Origin: Candidatus Bacteroides merdigallinarum
Lineage (GTDB): Bacteria > Bacteroidota > Bacteroidia > Bacteroidales > Bacteroidaceae
Reading direction: 5' to 3'
NCBI GenBank assembly: GCA_019116285.1
Contig: DXBX01000026.1
Span: 81,014 to 145,013, forward strand
Length of the DNA stretch: 64,000 bases
Shown: positions 1 through 11,946 of the stretch, piece after piece
How the letters are laid out: each line of letters begins with the position of its first letter
How positions within the stretch are numbered: the first letter of the stretch is position 1
The notes under the pieces: generated by a model
What the model was told of the DNA's origin: nothing
The model's input: the letters and a program-made list of their open reading frames with translations, nothing else
Database searches by the model: none
Program-made: the position numbers and the translations under genes

Positions 1-2848
<2,848 letters not shown>

Positions 2849-2898
2849 GTTGTCACGTTTATTGGGGGCTTCCTTTCAGAAACCCTGTAAAGTGGGTG

Positions 2899-2906
2899 CA
2901 AAGTTA
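2899..2906 (-). promoter_or_regulatory. Bacteroides-type -7 box for lon
   Basis: The minus strand reads TAACTTTG, matching TAnnTTTG, about 50 nt before the lon ATG. No good TTTG -33 box is seen. Confidence 0.5.
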
Positions 2907-2991
2907 AACGATTTATTGATATATGCCGGCTTTCGATTCATTAAAAACGTAAAAACAAACAAGTTTTTATGGATTTGTGAGGGACATTGCG

Positions 2992-2999
2992 TATTTTTG
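2992..2999 (+). promoter_or_regulatory. -7 box for trmN6
   Basis: TATTTTTG matches TAnnTTTG and lies 25 nt before the chosen trmN6 start. A TTTG at 2974-2977 is nearer than the usual 19-21 nt spacing, so the upstream element is uncertain. Confidence 0.4.
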
Positions 3000-3023
3000 A
3001 ACCCGAGAAAACAAAGTGCGTGT

Positions 3024-3731
3024 ATGTCCAATAATTATTTTAAGTTCAAACAATTTACTATATACCACGACCGGTGTGCCATGCGTGTGGGCACAGACGG
3101 TGTGCTGCTGGGCGCGTGGGCATCCGTAGACGGCGTGCGACGCGCATTGGATGTAGGGACGGGAAGTGGTTTGATAGCCCTTCAATTGGCACAGAGAAGC
3201 CCGGAAATGCAGATCACGGCCCTGGAAATAGATCCCGAAGCGGCGGGGCAGGCACGTGAGAATGTGGCGCGTTCGCCTTGGGCGGAGCGTGTGGAGGTGG
3301 TGTGTGGAGATTTCAAGACCTATGTGCCTGTGGAGAAATTTGATTTGCTTATCTCCAATCCCCCCTACTTTGTGGATGCTTTGCGGAGCCCGGATGCGCG
3401 GAGGCGTACGGCGCGCCACACGGAGGGCTTGGATTACGGCCTCTTGTTTCGTCGTGCTGTCAATATGCTGGTGCCCGGCGGACGTCTTGCTGTTATCTTT
3501 CCTACGGAGGTGGAGGCGTTGGCCTTGGACAGTGCCTTTGCTTGCGGATGGTTCGTCAGTCGTCGGACGAATGTCTATACCAAGCCGGGAAAGAAATGTC
3601 GCCGGCTCTTGTTGGAGTTCAGCCGGACTCCTGCAGCGTATAAGGAGAATGATTTGTATATCGAAAAGGCGGAAGGAGGCTATTCGGAGGAATATGTCGA
3701 GTTGACGCGGGAGTTTTATTTGAATATGTGA
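3024..3731 (+). CDS. trmN6: tRNA1(Val) (adenine37-N6)-methyltransferase
   Basis: 235 residues from the ATG at 3024. The frame is open further upstream, but this start gives the family N-terminus (MSNNYFKFKQFTIYHDRCAM) and sits just behind a promoter box. The SAM-binding Rossmann motif DVGTGSGLIALQLAQ and the N6-adenine methylase motif SNPPYF are both present. It methylates A37 of tRNA-Val. A strong hairpin follows 11 nt after the stop. Divergent from lon. Confidence 0.88.
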   Translation: MSNNYFKFKQFTIYHDRCAMRVGTDGVLLGAWASVDGVRRALDVGTGSGLIALQLAQRSPEMQITALEIDPEAAGQARENVARSPWAERVEVVCGDFKTYVPVEKFDLLISNPPYFVDALRSPDARRRTARHTEGLDYGLLFRRAVNMLVPGGRLAVIFPTEVEALALDSAFACGWFVSRRTNVYTKPGKKCRRLLLEFSRTPAAYKENDLYIEKAEGGYSEEYVELTREFYLNM

Positions 3732-3742
3732 ACGTATGATAA

Positions 3743-3776
3743 AAGCCCCCGTGGCTTATGGAAACCGCGGGGGCTT
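3743..3776. terminator. Hairpin terminator between trmN6 and the original GGGtGRT 3' end
   Basis: AAGCCCCCG (3743-3751) pairs perfectly with CGGGGGCTT (3768-3776). It lies between the trmN6 stop and the stop of the displaced GGGtGRT 3' fragment, so before the element inserted it would have served both converging genes. Confidence 0.75.
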
Positions 3777-3800
3777 AGAGGTTTATCCTTCTTGGGGGAT

Positions 3801-3998
3801 TTACTTGTTCAGAGCCAGAGCCACATTTACGGCGCAAGCTACCGTACATCCTACCATCGGGTTGTTACCGATGCCGAGGAAGCCCATCATTTCAACGTGG
3901 GCGGGTACGGAAGAAGAACCTGCAAACTGAGCGTCAGAGTGCATACGGCCCATGGTGTTGGTCATACCGTAAGAAGCGGCGACACTGCATCCCTGCAA
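3801..3998 (-). pseudogene. Displaced original 3' end of the GGGtGRT gene (left attachment site)
   Basis: Positions 3801-3979 repeat 14523-14701 at 169 of 179 bases. The homologous part encodes the last 59 residues of GGGtGRT, with one amino-acid change (Asp to Asn in YGMTDTMGRM); nine of the ten base differences are synonymous. Homology stops abruptly at 3980, where AT-rich element DNA begins. A 65-codon open frame starting in element DNA (3998) remains, but it has no promoter of its own and is best read as a gene remnant. The two uninterrupted identical stretches, 3874-3958 and 3960-3979, are where crossover could have occurred. Confidence 0.9.
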
Positions 3999-4372
3999 CC
4001 ACTTACCAATCTGTTATAGACTGTTGTGTTACAGTTAGATATTCAAGTATATTAAAGAACTATCCAGTTTATTAGTTACTGTTATATTGTTAAATGGTCG
4101 TGAATAAGTCACAAATGACTAACCATAGACCTTTATTATTCCTTTTACAACTCTCTTATGGTTCTTTGCAAGTTTAGGTGCATAGTATTTACGCATAGCG
4201 GATTTTGAGTTTGTTTGAAGCAAAAATAGTAATTCTCCTTTAAACAACCAATGATTTGCTACAACATTTTTGCGAATGGGGTTGTATATGGAAGTATTTC
4301 TTAAAATTGTAGTAGTTCTATAAAAAGAAAAACAGCATAAGAGTTTCCTCAAATGCTGCTTCCTTTAGATTG

Positions 4373-5266
4373 TTATTCGTTCATGTAATCAACTATCTGC
4401 CTAAACACATCACCTGCCATTATTCCACCGCTTGCTGGTAATTCCTCTTTATGAATAGAAACAATGATAGAATATTGGGGAACATTTGTAGGGAAGTAAC
4501 CACAGAACTCTACAATATAGCTTCCATCTTCAAGCTGTACTGTTCCTGTTTCACCTGCTACCTGCACCTTATCAGACTTGGCAGGTTGCCCCAATCCATC
4601 AGTTACCACATATTCCAATGCCTGTTTCAAACTGTCAATATTGGCTTGGCTGTTCTTATTGTTCGCTATGGAATTGTAGGCAGTAAGCACTTGCAGAGGA
4701 GCGTTCACTTTAAGATTGCTAATGCCCATATCCTTTAATTGGTCGTAATAAGCTTGGGTGTAACCATTAAAAGCTATTTCCATTGCTTTATAAATAGCAA
4801 TTTCAGAACTGCTTGCCAATCCTTGTTTGAGGGTAATCTTGCCATATCCACCTCTATGCCAATTATGGTCTTTGATAGTATCTCCCTTGCAAATATAAGT
4901 GCCGTCACCTACATCTACCGTATCAGCTAATTTGACTTTACCTGTTTCCAATGCTGCCAATATGGATATAGGGTGCATCAGTGCTGATTCGTATGTTTGG
5001 GAGAACTTTCCGCAAGGTTGGTAGTCCGCACTATCTTTCCTTTCAAGTCCAACCATTGTTTTTATATGCCCTGTCTGAACTTCCATAATGATAGCTTGCC
5101 CAAATGAGGCATTAAGTTCAGATAGCTTGTTTTTTAAAATAGAAGCAGTTTTGGCTTGTAAAGTACTGTCTATTATAGGAGTTTGCTGTTTAGCTTCCTG
5201 TTGTTTAAATTTGCATGACACTAAAATAGAAAGTATTATGCATGAATTTATGAATAATTTCTTCAT
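4373..5266 (-). CDS. PBP-transpeptidase-like lipoprotein with altered catalytic motifs
   Basis: 297 residues with a lipoprotein signal (cleavage before Cys18, SILVSC). The fold resembles the transpeptidase domain of FtsI/PBP2: TGHIKTMVG, HPISILAALETGKVKLAD and a C-terminal FCGYFPTNVPQYSIIVSIHK strand. The three penicilloyl-serine transferase motifs are altered: where FtsI has STFKP this protein has ALMHP (95-99), SxN reads SSE (153-155) and KTG reads ETG (from 239). It therefore probably cannot acylate and may be a binding or decoy protein in the periplasm or outer membrane. It is the last gene of a four-gene leftward operon (4-bp overlap with the gene upstream). The loss of activity is inferred, not shown. 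Confidence 0.75.
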   Translation of the reverse strand: MKKLFINSCIILSILVSCKFKQQEAKQQTPIIDSTLQAKTASILKNKLSELNASFGQAIIMEVQTGHIKTMVGLERKDSADYQPCGKFSQTYESALMHPISILAALETGKVKLADTVDVGDGTYICKGDTIKDHNWHRGGYGKITLKQGLASSSEIAIYKAMEIAFNGYTQAYYDQLKDMGISNLKVNAPLQVLTAYNSIANNKNSQANIDSLKQALEYVVTDGLGQPAKSDKVQVAGETGTVQLEDGSYIVEFCGYFPTNVPQYSIIVSIHKEELPASGGIMAGDVFRQIVDYMNE

Positions 5267-5664
5267 TGTTCTTTATGTAAGTTCATTTGATTTCCTGCTT
5301 CGTCAGATATGATTAAAATATCATTTGATAGTTTTATAATTATTATCTTCAATATATCATCCTTATCTCCATTGATGTAGATGATTATTTCTTTCTTTAT
5401 GTTTTGATAATCATAAAGTCCCTCAAAGATAAGTCTATGGTAATTTGACTTCCCTGTACTTATTCTACCTATATCATGCCAATATGAACATTTATTATCC
5501 TGCTGAAAGACGAATCGGTATTTGGTAAAACAGTCATCAGCTTTCTCTGACTCATTATCTGTAAATGTCCAAGTTCCCACTAACAAGTTGCTACTTGTTG
5601 TATTTGTTTGAGCGTTAATGGAACAACACAAACAAAAAAGAATAATAGAAATGATTGTTCTCAT
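5263..5664 (-). CDS. Small secreted protein, lipocalin-like
   Basis: 133 residues with a signal peptide ending around INAQ. After it comes LLVGTWTFTDNE, resembling the opening strand of lipocalin-like domains, then alternating beta-type segments. Its stop overlaps the start of the PBP-like gene (ATGA) and it follows 5668-6171 closely, so it belongs to the same operon. No catalytic motif is recognised; the lipocalin resemblance rests mainly on the GTW motif. Confidence 0.6.
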   Translation of the reverse strand: MRTIISIILFCLCCSINAQTNTTSSNLLVGTWTFTDNESEKADDCFTKYRFVFQQDNKCSYWHDIGRISTGKSNYHRLIFEGLYDYQNIKKEIIIYINGDKDDILKIIIIKLSNDILIISDEAGNQMNLHKEQ

Positions 5665-5667
5665 ATT

Positions 5668-6171
5668 TTAATCTAAATTTATGCCAATGCCATATCCTTC
5701 AAAAAAGATATTATAAACTTTTGGGTTCTTTTTATATGGTTGAATCTTTATGGTGGCAGAAACAGTGTGAACTTCGCCATAAGATGCATCTGGTACATAC
5801 GGCCACTGATTTACAATATCTTTAAATTTATCCCATAATCCATTTGTGTAATATTCTACTGTACCTGTATATTCGTACCATTGGTCTGTCTTGATTCTTT
5901 GCTTCTTGGCCTTTTTATCATTGTCGACACTCATAGCAAATAACTTTACTTTCATTATGTATTGACTTGGATGTTTGTCATAAGCATAAATGATAAATTC
6001 GTCATATGTTCCATTAATCAAATATCCTCCATCAATAATAGAATTGTAAGGATTAGAATATTCCCATTCACCCCAGTAATTATTAATGCACTTGGTGAAA
6101 CTAAAATAGGTTTGACAAAAAGAAGTGATAGGGATTATCACAAATAGAATTATCAATGATAACTTTTTCAT
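5668..6171 (-). CDS. Hypothetical secreted protein
   Basis: 167 residues with a cleavable signal (MKKLSLIILFVIIPITSFCQ). The rest is rich in Tyr, Trp and Lys with beta-type periodicity. I do not recognise a family. It lies 3 bp from the next gene and 15 bp from the previous one, so it is in the middle of the four-gene cargo operon of exported proteins. Confidence 0.6.
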   Translation of the reverse strand: MKKLSLIILFVIIPITSFCQTYFSFTKCINNYWGEWEYSNPYNSIIDGGYLINGTYDEFIIYAYDKHPSQYIMKVKLFAMSVDNDKKAKKQRIKTDQWYEYTGTVEYYTNGLWDKFKDIVNQWPYVPDASYGEVHTVSATIKIQPYKKNPKVYNIFFEGYGIGINLD

Positions 6172-6186
6172 AAATATGGAATTTTA

Positions 6187-6675
6187 TTATTTATAAATCG
6201 GTGTAACGATGTATCTTTCTAATTCTGGAACTACAATTACAAGAGCTTTCTTCTCATCATATTTATTAGCTCCGAAATGGGTGAATATTCCGCTAAATTT
6301 AAATTCATTGGCTATAATCTCATTTGGATGTTCTAACGCATACGCTTTTATATCCGCAACCTTTCTTGTGATTTTAAATGAAGTAGGTCCAAATTGAATG
6401 TAATCTTTATTATTATCTTCTTCCATTATTTGATTGCATTCATGGATTAAGTCTTTTCCTGTTAAAGACCTTGTATGTTCTTTGTATGTGATTTCTGGAG
6501 CCTTATAATAATTTATTTCATTAGATAATGCTTCCTTTTCAGTCATATAAGACAGTTCTTTGATGAATTGAGCCTCTGCTGAATCCATTTGTTGGTTTAC
6601 AGACTTTGTACAAGAGCTGAATCCCATGCTTAATGCAACCAATAGCGAAGTTGCTGATAATCTAATAGTTCTCAT
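6187..6675 (-). CDS. Hypothetical lipoprotein, first gene of the cargo operon
   Basis: An upstream ATG at 6717 exists, but the ATG at 6675 gives a proper lipoprotein signal (MRTIRLSATSLLVALSMGFS, then SCTK) and is preferred, giving 162 residues. The mature part has a Glu/Lys-rich helical segment followed by ITRKVADIKAYALEHPNEI and a terminal beta-like stretch. No known domain is recognised. Confidence 0.6.
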   Translation of the reverse strand: MRTIRLSATSLLVALSMGFSSCTKSVNQQMDSAEAQFIKELSYMTEKEALSNEINYYKAPEITYKEHTRSLTGKDLIHECNQIMEEDNNKDYIQFGPTSFKITRKVADIKAYALEHPNEIIANEFKFSGIFTHFGANKYDEKKALVIVVPELERYIVTPIYK

Positions 6676-6997
6676 TATTAAATTAACTACGCCCACCTGT
6701 CCCCTATGGATAAGCAATAAAAAATAAGGTGTGGGAACACTATTTGCTTTATCTCGCTAACTGGCTTCTCGCATTGCCTTTGGTACGGATAAAACAATAG
6801 CGACCCACACCAAAGGGCATATAGAAACCTTAAAAACATAAGGTAAGTATATATCCAAGTGTGGGTGCTATTGCTATCATCTTCGTACCGTTTCAAATTT
6901 TGCGAGAATTTGTTAGCGGAAGATAATTTCAATAACACCTTTCGTTAATAATATGTCCTTTCGGCTTCCCAACTCAATGGGTTGCTGAAATTGGTTG

Positions 6998-7005
6998 CAA
7001 AGATA
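6998..7005 (-). promoter_or_regulatory. Promoter -7 box of the cargo operon
   Basis: The minus strand reads TATCTTTG (TAnnTTTG). An inverted pair, ACCTTTCGTTA near 6940 and AACGAAAGGT near 7006-7015, brackets it and could be an operator or leader hairpin. The 320-bp region 6676-6998 between this box and the first gene contains only a poor 83-codon frame, so a long untranslated leader is likely. Confidence 0.45.
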
Positions 7006-7248
7006 ACGAAAGGTATTGAATAAGTATCGTCATATTGGAATAAATGCTGTTCTACATGTTCCAAAGCATATATACTGATATAAAATGGGCTATATTTACA
7101 CCTTGATTTTATAAATTAGGATAGGTATCAAAATGAAGAATCCCCTTATAAAGACGGAATTTTCCAATTTGTTACCCACCCTGCTTTGTAAACTTCATGC
7201 CTGCATATTGTCAGCCTATTTATAGAGTGCTTTCTATGTCATGGATTA

Positions 7249-7836
7249 TTAGAAGCTCAAACAGTCATAAGTCTGTAAGATTTCCTCCTGTCTTAATCCC
7301 AAATATCTTTTAGTAATGGCAACAGAACTATGGTTGAACAGTTCCATGAGCTTTACTAATGCTAATTCTGCATTGTCGCTGTTCATATTATAGACCTGTC
7401 TGCCGAAAGTCTTTCTAAGCGAATGGCAGCTAAAGTTCTTAATCTTTAACCTGTACTTCTTCTTCACCTCTTTAAGAATGATATTGATTCTTTGGACTGT
7501 GAAGATAGTGCCTTTCTGACTTATAAGGATTGGCGCATTAATCCCAACAGAATTTATATGCCCGTAGCACTCTTTAATGTGCTGCTGTAATTGGGGATTC
7601 AGTCTGATAGTCCTTACCTTGCCTGTCTTTTGCTCAATTACTGTAAACTCGTCAGTTCCTAATATCTGCTTCCACCTTAGAGATAGAATATCAGATATTC
7701 TTAATCCTGTGAAACATCCCAAAGCTATAAGGAGTGAGATTTTATAATTCTCGTCTTTGGCTAACTTCCTTATGAGGTTCATTGCATCAGACCAAACAAG
7801 ATAGTCTGCGGTTGTGCTTGAATATTTGAGTGACAT
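7249..7836 (-). CDS. Minimal tyrosine recombinase (catalytic domain only)
   Basis: 195 residues, about half the usual integrase length. There is no N-terminal arm-binding or core-binding domain, but the catalytic set appears complete: Arg in TGLRISD, Lys in EQKTGKVR, His-x-x-Arg in CHSLRKTFGRQ, His in FNHSSVAI, and the tyrosine nucleophile in KRYLG. It lies inside the element, separate from the full-length integrase at 12938. It could be an excision accessory, an inverter of a local segment, or a remnant. Confidence 0.85.
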   Translation of the reverse strand: MSLKYSSTTADYLVWSDAMNLIRKLAKDENYKISLLIALGCFTGLRISDILSLRWKQILGTDEFTVIEQKTGKVRTIRLNPQLQQHIKECYGHINSVGINAPILISQKGTIFTVQRINIILKEVKKKYRLKIKNFSCHSLRKTFGRQVYNMNSDNAELALVKLMELFNHSSVAITKRYLGLRQEEILQTYDCLSF

Positions 7837-8001
7837 AATGTTCTGTTTTATAGTAAAACGAATAAAAGTGAATATTAATTTTGAATTGGATTTGCTAACT
7901 CATTGATTACTAATGAAACATTCACAAATAGAGAAAGTGAACATATTTAAGGTGGAAATGCCTTACTAAGACATTCCACACCTTATTATATATGGTATTG
8001 C

Positions 8002-8274
8002 TTAAAATGGTCTGTTGCCATATTTGTAATCCAATATGGAGTTGCACACCCTGTCATAAAAGGAGAATCCGCAACCTGTATAGAAGTAGCTTAGATATAT
8101 TGCTTGGTATTTACGTTGCAATTCTTGGTTATTTCTAAGCATATTATCCAATTTGTCTAAGGAATGCTTCAATGCCTGTACTACCTTTATATATCTAAGG
8201 TTGTTATCCACTTCTCCCAAACGGCTTTCCAAATCTTTGATATGGTTTATAAGTTTGTCTATCTGTTTATCCAT
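8002..8274 (-). CDS. Hypothetical small coiled-coil protein
   Basis: The start at 8274 (MDKQIDKLINHIKDLESRL) is chosen over an upstream ATG at 8316 because the upstream extension is hydrophobic and lacks similarity to the rest. 90 residues; the first 60 look like a coiled coil and the tail is Tyr/Cys-rich (YFYTGCGFSFYDRVCNS). No function is assigned. Confidence 0.5.
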   Translation of the reverse strand: MDKQIDKLINHIKDLESRLGEVDNNLRYIKVVQALKHSLDKLDNMLRNNQELQRKYQAIYLSYFYTGCGFSFYDRVCNSILDYKYGNRPF

Positions 8275-8361
8275 AATTATAAATTTTAGAAGTTGGTAGA
8301 AATAAAGAAAGGACAACTAACTGAATAGCTGCCCTTTTCTCTCTCAATCAATAAAGCCCAT

Positions 8362-9381
8362 TTAATCAATGAACCATTTGTAACGCTCATCACCATGTAA
8401 AGCTGCATTGATTCCCAAAGCCATTTCAGTAGCATTCAAAGAACGGTCTAAGAATGAATCAATGTATGAACTTTTATTCGCACCCGTGAGCAAATTATAA
8501 AATTTCCACATATTAAGCTCACTTCCAAAGCTACCAAAGTTCTCGTCATTGATGTATGCTTTGGCTACGCTGTTAATCTGCGTATCAGTAAGCAACATTC
8601 TTGGCAATGCCTTTTGATAGCCTGTCGGTAAGCATTGGTAAAGCCGCATCTTGCCTAATATCTGTGCGAATTGATGTTCACTCATGGAAGTGTCGCCTAA
8701 TTGCTGCATCAGATAAAGATGCTTGGCTGGGTTATAGTTCCCAAACAGTTCCAACGCTGCACGGTATAGTTCTGTGGTGTTGCTTGCCCTCAAATCATCC
8801 CTGTAACCGTCCGTAAAGATGCACATGTTACAACAAACGGTATTTTTAAATCCAAGTGCAAGACGGAATAATTCAGGAACTTTCTTTGAATATAAATTCA
8901 TCTGATTATAAGCCCTTACGCCTACGATAGAAAGGTTCAGCTTGTTTCCTCCTACCGTTTCATAAATGGTTGGAATGTCAATGCTGAAAGCCGCCCTTTC
9001 ATAGTAGATAGTCTTGTCAGATTCCAAAAGCTGATTGGCTGGTTTGTGGATAGCTTCAGGGATTCTCCCCTTAATGATGTGGCTTACCCTAATGCCTGCC
9101 TGTCCTACGGTTTCACCACTAAAGAAAGACTGTGCCGCTTCCTGTATGGTTTCCACAAATGCGGCATGGTTAATGGTCAGTTCATTGTCTTTAGCGAACA
9201 CAGGGGTAATGCAGTCATGTTTCAGATGATGCAAGGTCACTTCCTGCGTGTTGGCTTCAATGAAATGGTTGGCAGGTCTTACAGGTTCGTCCATGATAAC
9301 GGTAGCTTCTTCTGCAAATTCACCCAAATTCATTCTCTCACGGTTGTTTGCCATAGCTGGCATGATAACTAAATTTCTCAT
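8362..9381 (-). CDS. DUF3871 family protein
   Basis: 339 residues matching the DUF3871 proteins common on Bacteroidales integrative elements: an N-terminal EEATVIMDEPVRPANHFIEA region, then SHIIKGRIPEAIHKPA and CCNMCIFTDGYRDDLRAS with clustered cysteines. Related by layout to the DUF932/plasmid-type proteins that accompany mobile elements, but no activity is known. It probably belongs to element maintenance rather than cargo. Confidence 0.8.
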   Translation of the reverse strand: MRNLVIMPAMANNRERMNLGEFAEEATVIMDEPVRPANHFIEANTQEVTLHHLKHDCITPVFAKDNELTINHAAFVETIQEAAQSFFSGETVGQAGIRVSHIIKGRIPEAIHKPANQLLESDKTIYYERAAFSIDIPTIYETVGGNKLNLSIVGVRAYNQMNLYSKKVPELFRLALGFKNTVCCNMCIFTDGYRDDLRASNTTELYRAALELFGNYNPAKHLYLMQQLGDTSMSEHQFAQILGKMRLYQCLPTGYQKALPRMLLTDTQINSVAKAYINDENFGSFGSELNMWKFYNLLTGANKSSYIDSFLDRSLNATEMALGINAALHGDERYKWFID

Positions 9382-9853
9382 AATGATAAATTGTTTAAAT
9401 GATTATTGATTGGATTAACTTTGGAATTGCATAAAGCCCATATCGCTTTGGATTGCTCCATTACGATTTTGACTTTACTACAATTCGCTGAATTACTTTT
9501 GAGTGTTATTACAGTTAGACTATCTTACATTTATGCTGTATTGTGCCACTCGTTAGCAAGTCAATCAATAAGGGTGGATTGGTTAATAGAATTTATGAAG
9601 TTGGCGGGGTGGGTAGGTTTCTGCCAATTCCCATTTTTCTTTTGTTTGGTGAGAGGGGGCGTAAAATAGTGGTATGGTATCTCGTGCAACATTTTTCTGA
9701 TTGGGTTATAAAACTCATTTTGCATCCTGTATATTGCACCCAACTTAAAAATCAGTCTTTATGCGCATATAAAATGGAATTAAGGCAGGTTGAGGATTTT
9801 TCATACTATCTCTTAATATATTAATAAACAGTATAAAAAATCCCCACTACCTG
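9382..9853. other. 472-bp intergenic region inside the element
   Basis: Only short overlapping frames on both strands (up to 93 codons), without a convincing start region or conserved motif. AT-rich with scattered short repeats. I see no clear gene, promoter or origin. Confidence 0.4.
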
Positions 9854-10516
9854 TTATTTGGACTTGAAAGACATTTTAAGAAGGTCTTTTGGGGGTTGGA
9901 TAATCCACTCCTTGCGTTGCTTGGCTATATCATTGTCTAATAATAGCTCTTTTGGAGTAAGCTCAAATCCGTTGGGTATGAATTTCAACAGACCTGCATT
10001 ACATAAGTCCAAATTGTAACTTTCCACACTCTTTTTTCCCATTTTTAATTTCTCAGCCAGTTTGTTAGAAGTAAGCAATATCTTGTTATCCTCCGCTATC
10101 AATAGGAGCTTGATATAATATCCTTTCACTTTAATATCCAAATCCACTTTCATAAAGAGGTGGGAGAGTGTTATAAAGTTGGGACGGTCTATGGGTGGGA
10201 TGCAGTAAAGACTTCTCATTATAAAATCAAGATAGGGAATTGATGTAGGTACGGGGTATTTCTTTCTGACCAACACGGCTTCTATATCCTTATTAAAATT
10301 CTTTAGTGCAGCTTCTTCCTCTCCAGTCCGCTTAGCTAAATCCTTGATTCTCCATCTGACATTATAATAGTCATTTCTGTATAAGGACAGACAGAAGAAC
10401 CTGTACATGTTGGGTGGACTGAGCTTGTCTACAATAGACTTGTTAATGGTGGCATAATCCTGCCTAGCGCTGCTTATCCTGTTTTGCAGGTATTTTTGTG
10501 GTATCTTCATATTCAT
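9854..10516 (-). CDS. Putative winged-helix DNA-binding element protein
   Basis: 220 residues (an alternative start at 10510 drops two residues). The C-terminal third, LLTSNKLAEKLKMGKKSVESY followed by NLDLCNAGLLKFIPNGFELT, looks like a winged helix-turn-helix with a wing. The N-terminal part is basic and helical. Position beside the ParB-like gene suggests a replication, partition or regulatory role for the element; this is inference. Confidence 0.6.
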   Translation of the reverse strand: MNMKIPQKYLQNRISSARQDYATINKSIVDKLSPPNMYRFFCLSLYRNDYYNVRWRIKDLAKRTGEEEAALKNFNKDIEAVLVRKKYPVPTSIPYLDFIMRSLYCIPPIDRPNFITLSHLFMKVDLDIKVKGYYIKLLLIAEDNKILLTSNKLAEKLKMGKKSVESYNLDLCNAGLLKFIPNGFELTPKELLLDNDIAKQRKEWIIQPPKDLLKMSFKSK

Positions 10517-10591
10517 CTTTTACTATTCAGTCATTTCAAAGAACTTGGGGAGAGTAAGCCCACCTGTCACATGGGCTTTACTGTTTGTGGC

Positions 10592-11683
10592 TTATGCTTC
10601 CAGAGCCTCTTTCAGTATCTTAATGAAGTCATTCTCTGATTTAACCTCTTTCCACTTATCTTCTTTATAGTTTTTGTATTTCAGATTGTCAAGAGCTTTA
10701 AATGCCTGTTCTTCACTTGTAGATACGGCATGACTGTTGAAGCCTTTAATGAAATAGCGTTTAGTGATGAAAGAGACATCCATCTTGGCTGCTTTGCATA
10801 AGTTGATGAAGTTGTTTCCTCTCTCTATGTCAACCTTTGCATCTTTAGGAAGAGTAAATTTTTCTCCTTGCAGCACATTACTTATTTGTTTGTCAGATAA
10901 ACTTTTACCTGTGTAAATCAATATGGCTGTGGTTGGATTAAAGCCTTCGTTTAACAAATTTGCTACATTTTGGAATAATTCATCTTTAGATGTAAGAGAA
11001 GCTACAACCAATCTATCCTTTTTATCCCAACTGCTGCCTACATTGTTAATGTCAACCAAATATTCCCCTACATTGTCAATCTCTCTTACATGAACATTGG
11101 GAATCAAGTCCTGATATTTTCCTGTCGCAATCAGTTTGGCAAAGGCGGTGCTTCTATGCTGACCGTCAAGGATAACGAAGTAATCTTTGGCTTCCTCTTT
11201 AGTCAGTTCCTTTCCATTGATGTCCGTTACGGTATAACCTACTTCAATCAGTTTGGATGCTTCCATTACGATAATGGGGAAAGCCTTGTCATATTTATTG
11301 GCGGCTATCAAGGCTATAAAGCCATCCACTTTCTTGGAGTTTACAGGTCGGTTGTTCTTAACGAATGCTATCTTCTTCTGTTGTTCCGTTCTTGCACCTG
11401 TTTCTTCATCCACTACTGAGAAAGTGAAAGAACTGTTGACAGCTTTCTCTTTAGATATTCTTTCAAACTCCTTTGCCTGTTCCATTTTGGCTTTGGCTTC
11501 ATCAACTACTTTCTGCTGTGCTGCTATTACAGCTTCGTTTCTGTTACCTTTTATAAGGCGGTTCAGTTCTTTCTCTTCCTGCTCAAAAACTTTAGTCAAT
11601 TCTTCTATGTTGCCCATAACTGTATTATTTAATTTTACACTGTTGTTTGCCATTTCTGTTGCATTTACATTTACTGTTGTCAT
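10592..11683 (-). CDS. ParB-like DGQHR-motif protein
   Basis: 363 residues: a coiled-coil-like N-terminus (about 25-80), then a ParB/sulfiredoxin-like fold with NNRPVNSKKVDGFIALI and the signature ILDGQHRSTAFAKL (DGQHR at 173-177), and a lysine-rich C-terminus. DGQHR proteins occur on mobile elements, sometimes near DNA-modification or defence genes. The DGQHR motif corresponds to the nucleotide-handling motif of the ParB fold; whether this copy binds CTP or cuts DNA cannot be told. Confidence 0.7.
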   Translation of the reverse strand: MTTVNVNATEMANNSVKLNNTVMGNIEELTKVFEQEEKELNRLIKGNRNEAVIAAQQKVVDEAKAKMEQAKEFERISKEKAVNSSFTFSVVDEETGARTEQQKKIAFVKNNRPVNSKKVDGFIALIAANKYDKAFPIIVMEASKLIEVGYTVTDINGKELTKEEAKDYFVILDGQHRSTAFAKLIATGKYQDLIPNVHVREIDNVGEYLVDINNVGSSWDKKDRLVVASLTSKDELFQNVANLLNEGFNPTTAILIYTGKSLSDKQISNVLQGEKFTLPKDAKVDIERGNNFINLCKAAKMDVSFITKRYFIKGFNSHAVSTSEEQAFKALDNLKYKNYKEDKWKEVKSENDFIKILKEALEA

Positions 11684-11763
11684 ATTGGTTTATTTTAAAT
11701 TGTTATTAAAATTGTTTTGTGCAACCGTCCAGCCTATGCGCACTTGGCTTTCTGATTACGTTG

Positions 11764-11872
11764 CAAAGGTGGGAACTTTGGAGAGAATTAAAGGAGAGTA
11801 AAATTTTGAAGATTTTGGTTCTCCCTTAACTTGCCGCCTTGCAAGTTCTGTCCCTTTGACGTTGCAAAGGTG
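11764..11872 (-). promoter_or_regulatory. Two tandem promoter-like boxes before the ParB-like gene
   Basis: The sequence ACGTTGCAAAGGTGGG occurs twice (11758-11773 and 11859-11874). On the minus strand each gives CACCTTTGCAACGT, one base off TAnnTTTG. The duplication about 100 bp apart upstream of 11683 suggests tandem promoters or duplicated operators. Confidence 0.4.
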
Positions 11873-11946
11873 GGGAGAAACCGTGAGGATAAGTGAGAGT
11901 AAAAAATAAGGGAGATGTTACTCTCCCTTAGACAAATAATTGATTA

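Noticed and set aside
4119..4352. 77-codon frame on the minus strand at the left end of the element
   Set aside because: Basic, no domain, no promoter seen. Cannot be supported as a gene, though it follows the PBP-like gene in direction.
6687..6938. 83-codon frame on the minus strand before the cargo operon
   Set aside because: No clear start region or domain, overlaps the next gene's upstream start and lies between promoter and operon; better read as leader DNA.
9382..9853. Gene in the 472-bp gap
   Set aside because: Competing short frames on both strands, none with a signal, motif or credible start.
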